A stretch of 64,000 bases of DNA, from NCBI RefSeq assembly GCF_011602485.2, contig NZ_CP050022.2, forward strand, positions 2,004,001 through 2,068,000, given 5' to 3'. Source of the DNA: Bradyrhizobium sp. 1(2017). GTDB lineage: Bacteria; Pseudomonadota; Alphaproteobacteria; Rhizobiales; Xanthobacteraceae. The notes under the pieces were generated by a model. That model searched no databases. It saw nothing but the letters and a program-made list of their open reading frames with translations, and was not told the DNA's origin. The translations under genes and the position numbers were made by a program. Shown piece after piece: positions 16,698 through 24,298 of this stretch. Every line of letters starts with the position of its first letter. Position 1 is the stretch's first letter.

Positions 16698-17678
16698 ATG
16701 CGCTTCATCGAAACCTGGATTCCGGCAACGCTGGTCTCGACCCGCGACCTCGCCCCCGGCATCCGCGAATTCCTGATCCGGCCTGACCAGTTCGACGGCG
16801 CGGCCTATCCGGTCGGCAGCCACATCAATGTCAGCGTCACCATCGACGGCTTGCCGGAGACGCGCTCCTACTCGCTGGTTGGCGAGGCCTCGTCGCAGGG
16901 ATTCAGGATCGCGGTGCGCCGCGCTGAGGATTCCCGCGGCGGCTCGCGCTACATGTGGCAGCTCAAGCCGAGCGCGCGGCTCGACATCACCCAGCCCGCA
17001 TCGCTGCTCGCGGTGGACTGGGCCCGCGAAAGCTATTGCCTGATCGCCGGCGGCATCGGCATCACGCCGATCCTCGGTGCCGCGCAGGCGCTGTCCCGCC
17101 GCGGTGTCGACGTCACGCTGCACTATGCCGTGCGCTCGCGTCGCGAGGCCGCCTATCTCGACGAGCTCGCCGCGATGCTTGGCAATCGCCTCGTCGTCCA
17201 TGCCGGCGACGAAGTCAATCGGGTCGATCTCGATGCGCTCTTTGCCGCAGTGCCCAGGGGCGCGCTCGCGCTGTTCTGCGGTCCGATGCGCATGCTCGAC
17301 GCCGCGCGCCACGCCTGGATCGGCGCCGGTCATCCGCTGCCCGACCTGCGCTACGAGACGTTCGGCTCCAGTGGCACGCTGCCGACCGAGACGTTCCGGG
17401 TGCGTCTGAAGGGGTCGAATGTCGAGCTTGAAATCCCGCGCGAGCGCTCGATGCTGGATGTGCTCAATGCCAGCGGCCACGACGTGATGTATGATTGCAA
17501 GCGCGGCGAATGCGGCCTTTGCGCCATCGACGTGGTCAAAGTCGACGGCGAGATCGACCACCGCGACGTCTTCTTCAGCGACCACCAGAAGAGAAGCAAC
17601 CAGAAGATCTGCGCCTGCGTCTCCCGCGCGCGCGGCACCATCACGGTGGATACGCTGCTGCGGGCGGATGCGATTTGA
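16698..17678 (+). CDS. vanB: Vanillate O-demethylase reductase subunit
   Basis: 326 residues from ATG 16698, with GAGG upstream. The flavin-binding barrel spans 1-105 (RSYSL at 56-60), the NAD domain ~110-230 (IAGGIGITPIL), and a C-terminal plant-type [2Fe-2S] domain carries the ligand string C267-x4-C272-x2-C275 plus a late cysteine near 305. This is the phthalate-dioxygenase-reductase layout of VanB, passing electrons from NAD(P)H through FMN to the VanA Rieske centre. It lies 11 bases after the regulator gene on the same strand, so the three genes form an operon. Confidence 0.88.
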   Translation: MRFIETWIPATLVSTRDLAPGIREFLIRPDQFDGAAYPVGSHINVSVTIDGLPETRSYSLVGEASSQGFRIAVRRAEDSRGGSRYMWQLKPSARLDITQPASLLAVDWARESYCLIAGGIGITPILGAAQALSRRGVDVTLHYAVRSRREAAYLDELAAMLGNRLVVHAGDEVNRVDLDALFAAVPRGALALFCGPMRMLDAARHAWIGAGHPLPDLRYETFGSSGTLPTETFRVRLKGSNVELEIPRERSMLDVLNASGHDVMYDCKRGECGLCAIDVVKVDGEIDHRDVFFSDHQKRSNQKICACVSRARGTITVDTLLRADAI

Positions 17679-17750
17679 TCGAGATCGAATCCGGACCGGC
17701 GAGGGAGCGCACCTCCGTGGCGGCAGCACCGATTGTAATCCGATCGAGTC

Positions 17751-19712
17751 CTACGCCGCGTAGATCGCCCGGTACGTTTTCGTGTCCAGCAACGCCATCA
17801 CGCCATCGGCGGCCACGGGGCGGCTGATCAGATAGCCCTGCACTTCGTCGCAAGCGATCTGGCGCAGATATTCGAGCTGGTCGGCGGTCTCGACGCCTTC
17901 GGCGACGACGCCGATCTTGAGGTCGCGCGCGAGCGAGATCACCGACTTCACGATGGCGGCGCAGTCCGGCTGCACCAGCATGTCACGGATGAAGGACTGG
18001 TCGATTTTGATGCGGCTGAACGGCAGCTTGCGCAGATAAGTCAGCGAGGAGAAGCCGGTGCCGAAATCGTCGAGCGCCACGGTGACGCCGAGTTGCAAGA
18101 GCGCGTTCAGGACCGAGGCGGCCGAGCCGTATTTCGACAGTAGCATCGATTCCGTGATCTCGATCTCGAGCCGGCTGGGCGAGACCTTCGCATCGGCCAG
18201 CGCCTGCACGATGGTTTGCAGGATCGCCGTGTTGTGAAATTGCGCCGCGGAGAAGTTCACGGCGACCCTGATCTCATCAGGCCATTGCGCCACCGTCGTG
18301 CAGGCGCGGCGGATGACCCATTCGCCGATCTCGTGGATCAACCCGGTCTCCTCCGCGATCGGGATGAATTCGCTCGGCGGCACCAGTCCGCGCGTGGGAT
18401 GCTGCCAGCGCAGCAGCGCCTCGAAGCCGGTGATGCGGTTGTCGCCGAGATCGAGGAACGGCTGGAACACCAGGAACAGCTCGTTCCTCGCGATCGCGCC
18501 GGCGAGATCCGATTGCAGCGCCTTGCGATCGCGCGACGCCTTGTCGTCGGTTTCCTCGAAGAAGCAGACCGTGCCAGCTCCCGCCTTCTTGGCGCGGTAG
18601 AGCGCAGCGTCGGCGTTCTTCATGATGTCGAGCGTCGTGTTGCCATCGCGCGGCGCCACCACGATGCCGACGCTGGTCGCGCCGACGATCTGGCGGCCCT
18701 CGATCTGGAACGGCTCCGCGAACGCCGCGACGAAGCGCTCGGCGATCTCGAGCGCATCTTGGGGCCGCGCCAGATTATTCATGACCAGCGCGAATTCGTC
18801 GCCCCCGATGCGCGCGACATGCTCGGCGGCGCGCGTGCAGCGTTGCAGGCGGCTGGCGACCTGGACCAGGAATTCGTCGCCTGCGGGATGGCCGAACTGG
18901 TCGTTGACCTCCTTGAAGCGATCGAGATCGAGCAGCAGCACCGCGAACTCCTCGCCGGACAGCGTCAGCCGCTTCAGCGCGGCGTCGAGCGTCTCGTTGA
19001 AGGCGACGCGGTTGGGCAGATGGGTGAGGGGATCCTGCCGCACCGTGCGCTCCGCCTCGATCTGCCGCATCACGCGCCGCGCGAACGCGGTCGAATTGAC
19101 GAACACGCCGCGCAGCAGCACGCTGCCATAGACCACGACGAGGAAGGCGATCAGCAGGAAGGCGAGATCGCCGTTCCTGCCGAGGCAGATGGCGATGCCG
19201 AGGAAGATCGGCGCCGTGAAGGCGATGGCCGCGATCGGGATCGTGGCGAAGGCCAGCGCGCCGCCGGCCAGCATGCCCGAGCAAAGGCAGGTGATGACGA
19301 GCTGGCCGCCGGTTGAGGCATCGGCGAAGAAGGCGACCGGGACGATGCCCCAGGCCGCGCCGAGGATGAAGGCGTTGCGCACCAGCCGATGCATGGCGCG
19401 GCGCGAGACGAATTGCGGCTTGGTGATGCGGCGCGCGGCGTGCGATTGCATGCCGAACCCGATCGCGGCGCTCGCGACGGCCGCGGCCCAGATCAGGCCA
19501 GGTATCCTGTCCGGCGACTGCCACAGCGCGATCGCCAGCACGATGGCGTTGCACGCATTGGCGAGCATGATGCCGACGGAATAGCCGAGCACGAGCGACA
19601 TCTGTTCGGCGCGGATATGGCCGGCCACGGCTTCGTCGGTTGCAGGACCGCCAAAGGCCGACAGATCGCCGGCGAACAGCCGCGCGAAATAGCTGGTCGT
19701 TTGAGTCCGCAT
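17751..19712 (-). CDS. Membrane-bound GGDEF-EAL protein (c-di-GMP metabolism)
   Basis: 653 residues from ATG 19712. About six membrane helices lie within 40-205 (a MASE-like sensor region I cannot name). The GGDEF domain has an intact motif at 303-307 (RIGGDEFAL). The EAL domain begins near 395, with EALLRW at 431-436, DDFGTGFSSL and VVAEGVET. Both catalytic signatures look complete, so it may make, degrade or do both to cyclic di-GMP at the inner membrane. C-di-GMP commonly controls exopolysaccharide and motility. Neighbouring genes do not point to one output. Confidence 0.9.
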   Translation of the reverse strand: MRTQTTSYFARLFAGDLSAFGGPATDEAVAGHIRAEQMSLVLGYSVGIMLANACNAIVLAIALWQSPDRIPGLIWAAAVASAAIGFGMQSHAARRITKPQFVSRRAMHRLVRNAFILGAAWGIVPVAFFADASTGGQLVITCLCSGMLAGGALAFATIPIAAIAFTAPIFLGIAICLGRNGDLAFLLIAFLVVVYGSVLLRGVFVNSTAFARRVMRQIEAERTVRQDPLTHLPNRVAFNETLDAALKRLTLSGEEFAVLLLDLDRFKEVNDQFGHPAGDEFLVQVASRLQRCTRAAEHVARIGGDEFALVMNNLARPQDALEIAERFVAAFAEPFQIEGRQIVGATSVGIVVAPRDGNTTLDIMKNADAALYRAKKAGAGTVCFFEETDDKASRDRKALQSDLAGAIARNELFLVFQPFLDLGDNRITGFEALLRWQHPTRGLVPPSEFIPIAEETGLIHEIGEWVIRRACTTVAQWPDEIRVAVNFSAAQFHNTAILQTIVQALADAKVSPSRLEIEITESMLLSKYGSAASVLNALLQLGVTVALDDFGTGFSSLTYLRKLPFSRIKIDQSFIRDMLVQPDCAAIVKSVISLARDLKIGVVAEGVETADQLEYLRQIACDEVQGYLISRPVAADGVMALLDTKTYRAIYAA

Positions 19713-19933
19713 TCCAGGGCCTAGCAGCTTGGGCCGGTGGTCCGGCACGGACTTGAGAGTTCGCCGCAAACCTTTGACGAACTATGAATTTTCCGCCCTG
19801 GTGGCGGTCGGCGTGACCACATCTGCGTGTTCAAATTCGAGGTATCGATAACAAATCGATACAAATGCGCCCTCCCGCGTTACAGGTGTAACGGCAGGAA
19901 GCCTTCGGTAAGACTGTTCGTTACTAACTCCGC

Positions 19934-20058
19934 TGTCATGTCCCGGCTTGACCGGGCATCCAGTACGCTGAGGCCCCTCGGTTCAATCACCGTCCTCCCG
20001 GATTGCTGGATCGCCGAGCGGGGCGGTGACACCGATGCTGAGTGGCGGGTCACCGCCC
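19934..20058. repeat. Repeat remnant and hairpin in the 19713-20049 gap
   Basis: Between two minus-strand genes the gap starts with tgtcatgtcccggcttgacc, whose cccgg/ccggg hairpin and catccagtac resemble the 14649 and 40176 elements. It ends with a perfect ten-base inverted repeat, gggcggtgac (20021-20030) and gtcaccgccc (20049-20058), overlapping the stop of the SnoaL-like gene. I see no other feature in the gap. Confidence 0.5.
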
Positions 20059-20415
20059 CAACTGCTTCGGATCGTAATAGAACCGTTCCTCGACGAGTTG
20101 ATCGCCCCGCCAGGTCTGCCACGCGATCTCGTCGAGCGTGCGCGTGATGCCTTCGGCGTTGGTGAAGCTGAAGCTCCAGCGCGTCGCGACATGGTCGCCG
20201 TCGATCAGGCTCGGCCCGATGCGCACGGCCCTGACCTCCTTCGAAGCGGCCAGCACGCCGCGCTCCTTGGCGATGAGCTTGTCGCGCCCGATCGTCGGAG
20301 CGGCGTTGTTTTCATAGGTCACGGCATCGGGCGTGCAGAACTGCTCGATGGCGCCGACGAAGTCTCCGGCCTCCAGCCGTCGCGCAAAGGCTTCAACCAC
20401 ATCACGGCTTGGCAT
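20050..20415 (-). CDS. SnoaL-like/NTF2-fold protein
   Basis: 121 residues from ATG 20415 with GAGGTG just upstream. The cone-shaped NTF2 fold is suggested by MPSRDVVEAFARRLEAGDFV, FCTPDAVTYENN, GRDKLIAKERGVL, and a final strand with QLVEERFYYDP. Family members are small hydrolases, isomerases or ligand binders, and the role cannot be fixed from sequence. It is divergent from the TetR gene over 99 bases containing two palindromes, so the two are probably co-regulated. Confidence 0.78.
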   Translation of the reverse strand: MPSRDVVEAFARRLEAGDFVGAIEQFCTPDAVTYENNAAPTIGRDKLIAKERGVLAASKEVRAVRIGPSLIDGDHVATRWSFSFTNAEGITRTLDEIAWQTWRGDQLVEERFYYDPKQLGR

Positions 20416-20433
20416 GGCGCACCTCGTGATAAA

Positions 20434-20450
20434 ACCGACTATTAGTCGGT
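20434..20450. promoter_or_regulatory. Candidate TetR operator 1
   Basis: Perfect inverted repeat accgactattagtcggt (7-3-7) in the spacer between the SnoaL-like and TetR genes. It shares its cgac core and 3-base spacer layout with the second site 21 bases away. Confidence 0.6.
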
Positions 20451-20456
20451 AAATAC

Positions 20457-20469
20457 CGACCGCTGGTCG
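20457..20469. promoter_or_regulatory. Candidate TetR operator 2
   Basis: Inverted repeat cgaccgctggtcg (5-3-5) centred 21 bases (two helical turns) from operator 1, so two dimers could bind the same face of the DNA. It lies 46 bases before the tetR start. Confidence 0.55.
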
Positions 20470-20514
20470 AAAAGTCAACTGGCCCGCTGACGCCGATTGG
20501 ACTAGACGAGACGC

Positions 20515-21105
20515 ATGGCAAAACAGGCGGAACGGCGCGCAGCGACGACCGAAGCGATCCTGACGGCGGCACGCCGCCTGTTCGGGAGCCGGGGCTTCGC
20601 CGCCACCACCATGGACGAGATTGCCGAGGCCGCCCGCATCGCCAAGGGCGCGGTCTATCATCACTTCAAGACCAAGGAGGCAGTGTTCGAGGCCGTGTTC
20701 GACCAGGTCTCGCGCGACCTCGTCGTCGAGATCGACAGCGCCGCGCGCGCCGAGAAGGACGTGCTCGCCGCCATGGTCGCAGGCACCCAGCACTATTTTG
20801 CGACGACCGCCAACGGTCCGACCGGTCAGATCATCCTGCGCGACGGGCCGGCCGTGCTCGGCTGGGAGCGCTGGCGCGAGATCGATGCTCGGCATTTTGG
20901 CGGCAAGCTGCCCCGCGCGCTCTCCGCCGCGATGGAGGCCGGCCTGATGGCGCGCCAGCCGGTCGAGCCGCTGGCGCGGCTGCTGCTCGGCGCGGTGACG
21001 GAAGCCGCAGTCGCCTGCGCCGGGCGTGCCGATATCGCAAGGGCAGGCGCGGAATATGCCCGTGCGTTCAAGTCGCTGGTCGAGGCGCTGCGCGTGCGGG
21101 AATGA
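20515..21105 (+). CDS. TetR/AcrR-family transcriptional regulator
   Basis: 196 residues. The helix-turn-helix is in the first 55 (RLFGSRGFAATTMDEIAEAA, then AKGAVYHHFKTKEAVFEAV). The rest is the all-helical ligand and dimer domain. Two matching palindromes immediately upstream suggest autoregulation and control of the divergent SnoaL-like gene. The GMC oxidoreductase gene follows 53 bases later on the same strand and may belong to the same unit. The ligand is unknown. Confidence 0.88.
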   Translation: MAKQAERRAATTEAILTAARRLFGSRGFAATTMDEIAEAARIAKGAVYHHFKTKEAVFEAVFDQVSRDLVVEIDSAARAEKDVLAAMVAGTQHYFATTANGPTGQIILRDGPAVLGWERWREIDARHFGGKLPRALSAAMEAGLMARQPVEPLARLLLGAVTEAAVACAGRADIARAGAEYARAFKSLVEALRVRE

Positions 21106-21158
21106 TTGTGCTAGTGACGACACGGAAACGCCCACTCAAGCAAGAAGAACAGTAGCGC

Positions 21159-22784
21159 ATGAACGCAACTTCCTCCCTCCCATCCTTCGATTCCGAATTC
21201 GATTACATCATCGTCGGCGCCGGCTCCGCCGGCTGCGTCCTTGCCAACCGGCTGTCTGCGAACGGCAAGCACAGCGTGCTGCTGCTCGAAGCGGGCCCGA
21301 AGGATTCCAACATCTGGATCCACGTGCCGCTCGGCTACGGAAAGCTGTTCAAGGAGAAGACCGTCAACTGGATGTATCAGACCGAGCCGGAGCCCGAGCT
21401 GAAGGGGCGGCAAGTGTTCCAGCCGCGCGGCAAGACGCTGGGCGGATCGAGCTCGATCAACGGCCTGCTCTATGTCCGGGGCCAGCACGAGGACTATGAT
21501 CGCTGGCGCCAGCTCGGCAACACCGGCTGGGGCTATGACGACGTGCTGCCGTACTTCAAGAAGGCTGAGAACCAGTCGCGCGGCGCCGATCAGTATCACG
21601 GCACGGGCGGACCGCTGCCGGTGTCCAACATGGTCATGACCGATCCGTTGTCGAAAGCCTTCATCGACGCCGCGGTCGAGACCGGGCTGCCCTACAATCC
21701 CGATTTCAACGGCGCCACGCAAGAAGGCGTCGGCCTGTTTCAGACCACGACGCGCAACGGTCGTCGCGCCTCGACGTCGGTAGCCTATCTCGGCCCCGCC
21801 AGGACGCGCGGCAATCTCAAGATCGAGACCTCCGCTCACGCTCAGCGCATCCTGTTCGAGGGGCGTCGCGCCATCGGGGTCGAGTACCGGCAGGGGTCGG
21901 CCGTGCGCCGGGCGCGCGCGCGCAAGGAGGTCGTGCTGTCGAGCGGCGCCTACAACTCGCCTCAGCTGCTTCAGCTCTCGGGCGTCGGCCCCGGCGATCT
22001 CCTGCGCAAGCACGGCATCGAGGTGGTGCTGGACGCTGCCGGCGTAGGCCACGATCTTCAGGACCACATGCAGGTCCGCATCGTGATGCGCTGCTCGCAA
22101 AAGATCACGCTGAACGACACCGTCAATCATCCGCTTCGCCGCACCATGGCGGGTGCGCGTTATGCGCTCTTCCGCAAGGGCTGGCTGACGATCGCCGCCG
22201 GCACGGCGGGCGCGTTCTTCAAGACCAGCCCGCGGCTGGCTTCGCCCGACATCCAGGTGCACTTTCTGCCGTTCTCGACCGACAAGATGGGCGAGAAGCT
22301 GCACGACTTCTCCGGCTTCACCGCCTCGGTGTGCCAGCTCCGGCCCGAGAGCCGCGGCTCCTTGCGCATCAAGAGCGCCGACCCGAGCGTGCCGCCGGAG
22401 ATCCGCATCAACTACATGTCGACCGAGACCGACCGCACCACCAACGTCGAAGGCATCAAGATCCTGCGAAAGATATTGAACGCATCGGCGCTGAAGCCGT
22501 TTGTGGTCAGCGAGTACGATCCCGGGACAAAGGTATCCACGGATGCCGAGATACTGGATTATTGCCGTGAGCGCGGCAGCACCATCTACCATCCCACCTC
22601 GACCTGTCGTATGGGCAATGACGCGCTCGCGGTGGTGGACCAGCGGCTGAAGGTGAAGGGGCTCGAAGGCCTTCGCGTCGTCGACGGTTCGATCATGCCG
22701 GACCTCGTATCCGGGAACACCAACGCGCCGATCATCATGATCGCCGAAAAGGCCTCCGACATGATATTGGAGGATGCGCGGTAA
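21159..22784 (+). CDS. GMC-family FAD-dependent oxidoreductase (alcohol/choline-dehydrogenase-like)
   Basis: 541 residues with the full glucose-methanol-choline layout: the FAD loop VGAGSAG at 19-25, signature 1 around PRGKTLGGSSSINGLLYVRG, signature 2 in SSGAYNSPQLLQLSGVG, and the active-site histidine in TIYHPTSTCRMG near the C-terminus, followed by SGNTNAPIIMIAEKASD. It oxidises an alcohol to an aldehyde or ketone. Choline itself is possible, but no betaine-aldehyde dehydrogenase gene is adjacent. It follows the TetR gene and is 24 bases from the next start, suggesting cotranscription with the HemC-like gene. Confidence 0.88.
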   Translation: MNATSSLPSFDSEFDYIIVGAGSAGCVLANRLSANGKHSVLLLEAGPKDSNIWIHVPLGYGKLFKEKTVNWMYQTEPEPELKGRQVFQPRGKTLGGSSSINGLLYVRGQHEDYDRWRQLGNTGWGYDDVLPYFKKAENQSRGADQYHGTGGPLPVSNMVMTDPLSKAFIDAAVETGLPYNPDFNGATQEGVGLFQTTTRNGRRASTSVAYLGPARTRGNLKIETSAHAQRILFEGRRAIGVEYRQGSAVRRARARKEVVLSSGAYNSPQLLQLSGVGPGDLLRKHGIEVVLDAAGVGHDLQDHMQVRIVMRCSQKITLNDTVNHPLRRTMAGARYALFRKGWLTIAAGTAGAFFKTSPRLASPDIQVHFLPFSTDKMGEKLHDFSGFTASVCQLRPESRGSLRIKSADPSVPPEIRINYMSTETDRTTNVEGIKILRKILNASALKPFVVSEYDPGTKVSTDAEILDYCRERGSTIYHPTSTCRMGNDALAVVDQRLKVKGLEGLRVVDGSIMPDLVSGNTNAPIIMIAEKASDMILEDAR

Positions 22785-22808
22785 ACCGCGTCTTGAGAGG
22801 GTTTGGAC

Positions 22809-23789
22809 TTGGCTACTCGATTTCGGATCGGCACCCGCAAGAGCGCGATGGCGCTGGTACAGACGGAAGAGATCGCGCTCCGCATGAACGCCGCCGTACC
22901 CGGCCTCGACGTCGAGATCGTCAAATTCGACACATCGGGCGATCTCGACCAGGCCAGCAAGCTGCTGCCGCATGGCGGCAAGGGCGGCGCCTTCGTGGCG
23001 CAGATCCGCGCCGCCGTGCTGTCGGGCGAGCTTCATGCGGCCATGCACTCGCTCAAGGACATGCCGGGCAACGAGGACACGCCCGGCCTCGTGATCGGCG
23101 CCACGCTGTCGCGCGATCCGCCCGGTGACGCGCTGGTGCTGCGGGATGGCGTGACGCTGGAAGCGCTGCGCCGGTCGCGCGGCAAGGGGATCAAGATCGG
23201 CACCAACGCGGTGCGCCGGGCCGCTTATGCGCGGCGCCTGTTCCCGGACGTGGAGGTGATCCACTTCCGCGGTGCGGCCGATACGCGGGTGCGGAAGCTC
23301 GACAACGGCGAGAAGCAGCGCCTGCCGGACGGCGGCGCGGTCGGGCCGGCCGATGCCCTGATCATGGCGCGTTCGGGCCTCGACCGCGTCGGCTTGTCCG
23401 GCCGTATCGCCTACGAATTCACCGCGGCGGAGATGCTGCCCGCGGTTGGGCAGGGCATCGTCGCCGTCGAATGCGCGGCGCAGGATTGGCAGACGCGTCA
23501 GATCCTGTCATCGATCGACGATCCCGCCGCGCATGCCTGCGCCGACGCCGAGCGCGAGGTGCTCTGGGTGCTCAACGGCCACTGCAATTCGCCGGTCGCG
23601 GGGTTCTCGACCATCGCCGGCGATCAGATGTCGCTGACGGCCTCCGTGCTCGACCTCTCCGGCAACACCATCATCGAGGCCTCGCGCGCGGGCCTTGCCA
23701 ATCGTCCGCGCGAGCTCGGCCGTGCGGTCGGGTTGGATCTGCTGGCGAAGGGTGCCGCCGAGATCATCGAGCGCAGCCGGCCGCGCTGA
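22809..23789 (+). CDS. hemC: Hydroxymethylbilane synthase (porphobilinogen deaminase), divergent form
   Basis: 326 residues from TTG 22809, which has GAGAGGG seven bases upstream. The enzyme joins four porphobilinogens into hydroxymethylbilane for tetrapyrrole synthesis. Key residues align with E. coli HemC: R10, K83 and D84 in HSLKDMP, R136-R137 and the dipyrromethane cysteine C259 in NGHCNSPVAG. It departs from the usual pattern in IGTRKSAMALVQT (normally IGTRGSxLALxQ), in the GTNAVRRAAY segment, and in an insertion of about ten residues after LDNGEKQR. With no hemD or other haem gene next to it, it may be a second, specialised copy rather than the housekeeping one. Confidence 0.82.
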   Translation: MATRFRIGTRKSAMALVQTEEIALRMNAAVPGLDVEIVKFDTSGDLDQASKLLPHGGKGGAFVAQIRAAVLSGELHAAMHSLKDMPGNEDTPGLVIGATLSRDPPGDALVLRDGVTLEALRRSRGKGIKIGTNAVRRAAYARRLFPDVEVIHFRGAADTRVRKLDNGEKQRLPDGGAVGPADALIMARSGLDRVGLSGRIAYEFTAAEMLPAVGQGIVAVECAAQDWQTRQILSSIDDPAAHACADAEREVLWVLNGHCNSPVAGFSTIAGDQMSLTASVLDLSGNTIIEASRAGLANRPRELGRAVGLDLLAKGAAEIIERSRPR

Positions 23790-23891
23790 AGTGGGTCATC
23801 ACAGCGCGACGCGTAGTGGGCCAACGAGCCCCGTCATTTCCTGGCTGCGCAGACTGACCTGTCCAAATCAGTGAGTTCGACCGCGGCAACA

Positions 23892-23908
23892 TGACAGCGT
23901 TGCTGTCA
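23892..23908. promoter_or_regulatory. Perfect 17-base palindrome, possible operator
   Basis: tgacagcgttgctgtca has 7-base arms around a 3-base centre. It is about 390 bases before the monooxygenase start and 100 bases after hemC, so its target is unclear. Confidence 0.35.
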
Positions 23909-24184
23909 CACCGATCGCCTTCGACGTTGCGCCATATCAAAACGCGCTGGATCACTCCTCAGCCTCTGTGCTCTTATAGATATCGCGACCCTTCCCAGGG
24001 CGCGCCGTGAATGAGTCACGACAGATGTCCATCGCTGCTTCCTCCGTTCGGATCGAGGCTCGTGTAGCGCAGCGCTGGCCTGGCCCCCGCGCGTCGATCA
24101 TGCAGCCCGCGCCTGCGATGCAGCGGATCGCCCTGATCGCTCAAAATCTCAGGCGCCATCTCGATGCTATTTTCTGTCCACGAG

Positions 24185-24202
24185 CGTTCACAGATTTGAA
24201 CG
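24185..24202. promoter_or_regulatory. Candidate operator upstream of the BVMO operon
   Basis: Perfect inverted repeat cgttcacagatttgaacg (6-6-6), 97 bases before the monooxygenase start. No regulator gene adjoins the operon, so the binding protein is unknown. Confidence 0.45.
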
Positions 24203-24298
24203 TTGCATCGCGTTCGCCGGGTCGGAAGGGGACTCTGTTGCGAAATTTCCTGCAGGAAGTTTGTCTCGTAGGTTCAAACAACAGAACTGGAGGAGCAC

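Larger units (their letters stand above)
23790..24298. other. 509-base gap before the BVMO operon; no gene seen
   Basis: No frame here has convincing codon use or a recognisable product. The gap holds two palindromes listed separately and ends with a strong ribosome site (GGAGGA) for the monooxygenase. The last ~100 bases are AT-richer and probably contain the promoter. Confidence 0.5.

Noticed and set aside
21111..23264. 717-codon open frame antisense to the GMC and HemC genes
   Set aside because: Crosses two opposite-strand genes with good motifs; no recognisable product.
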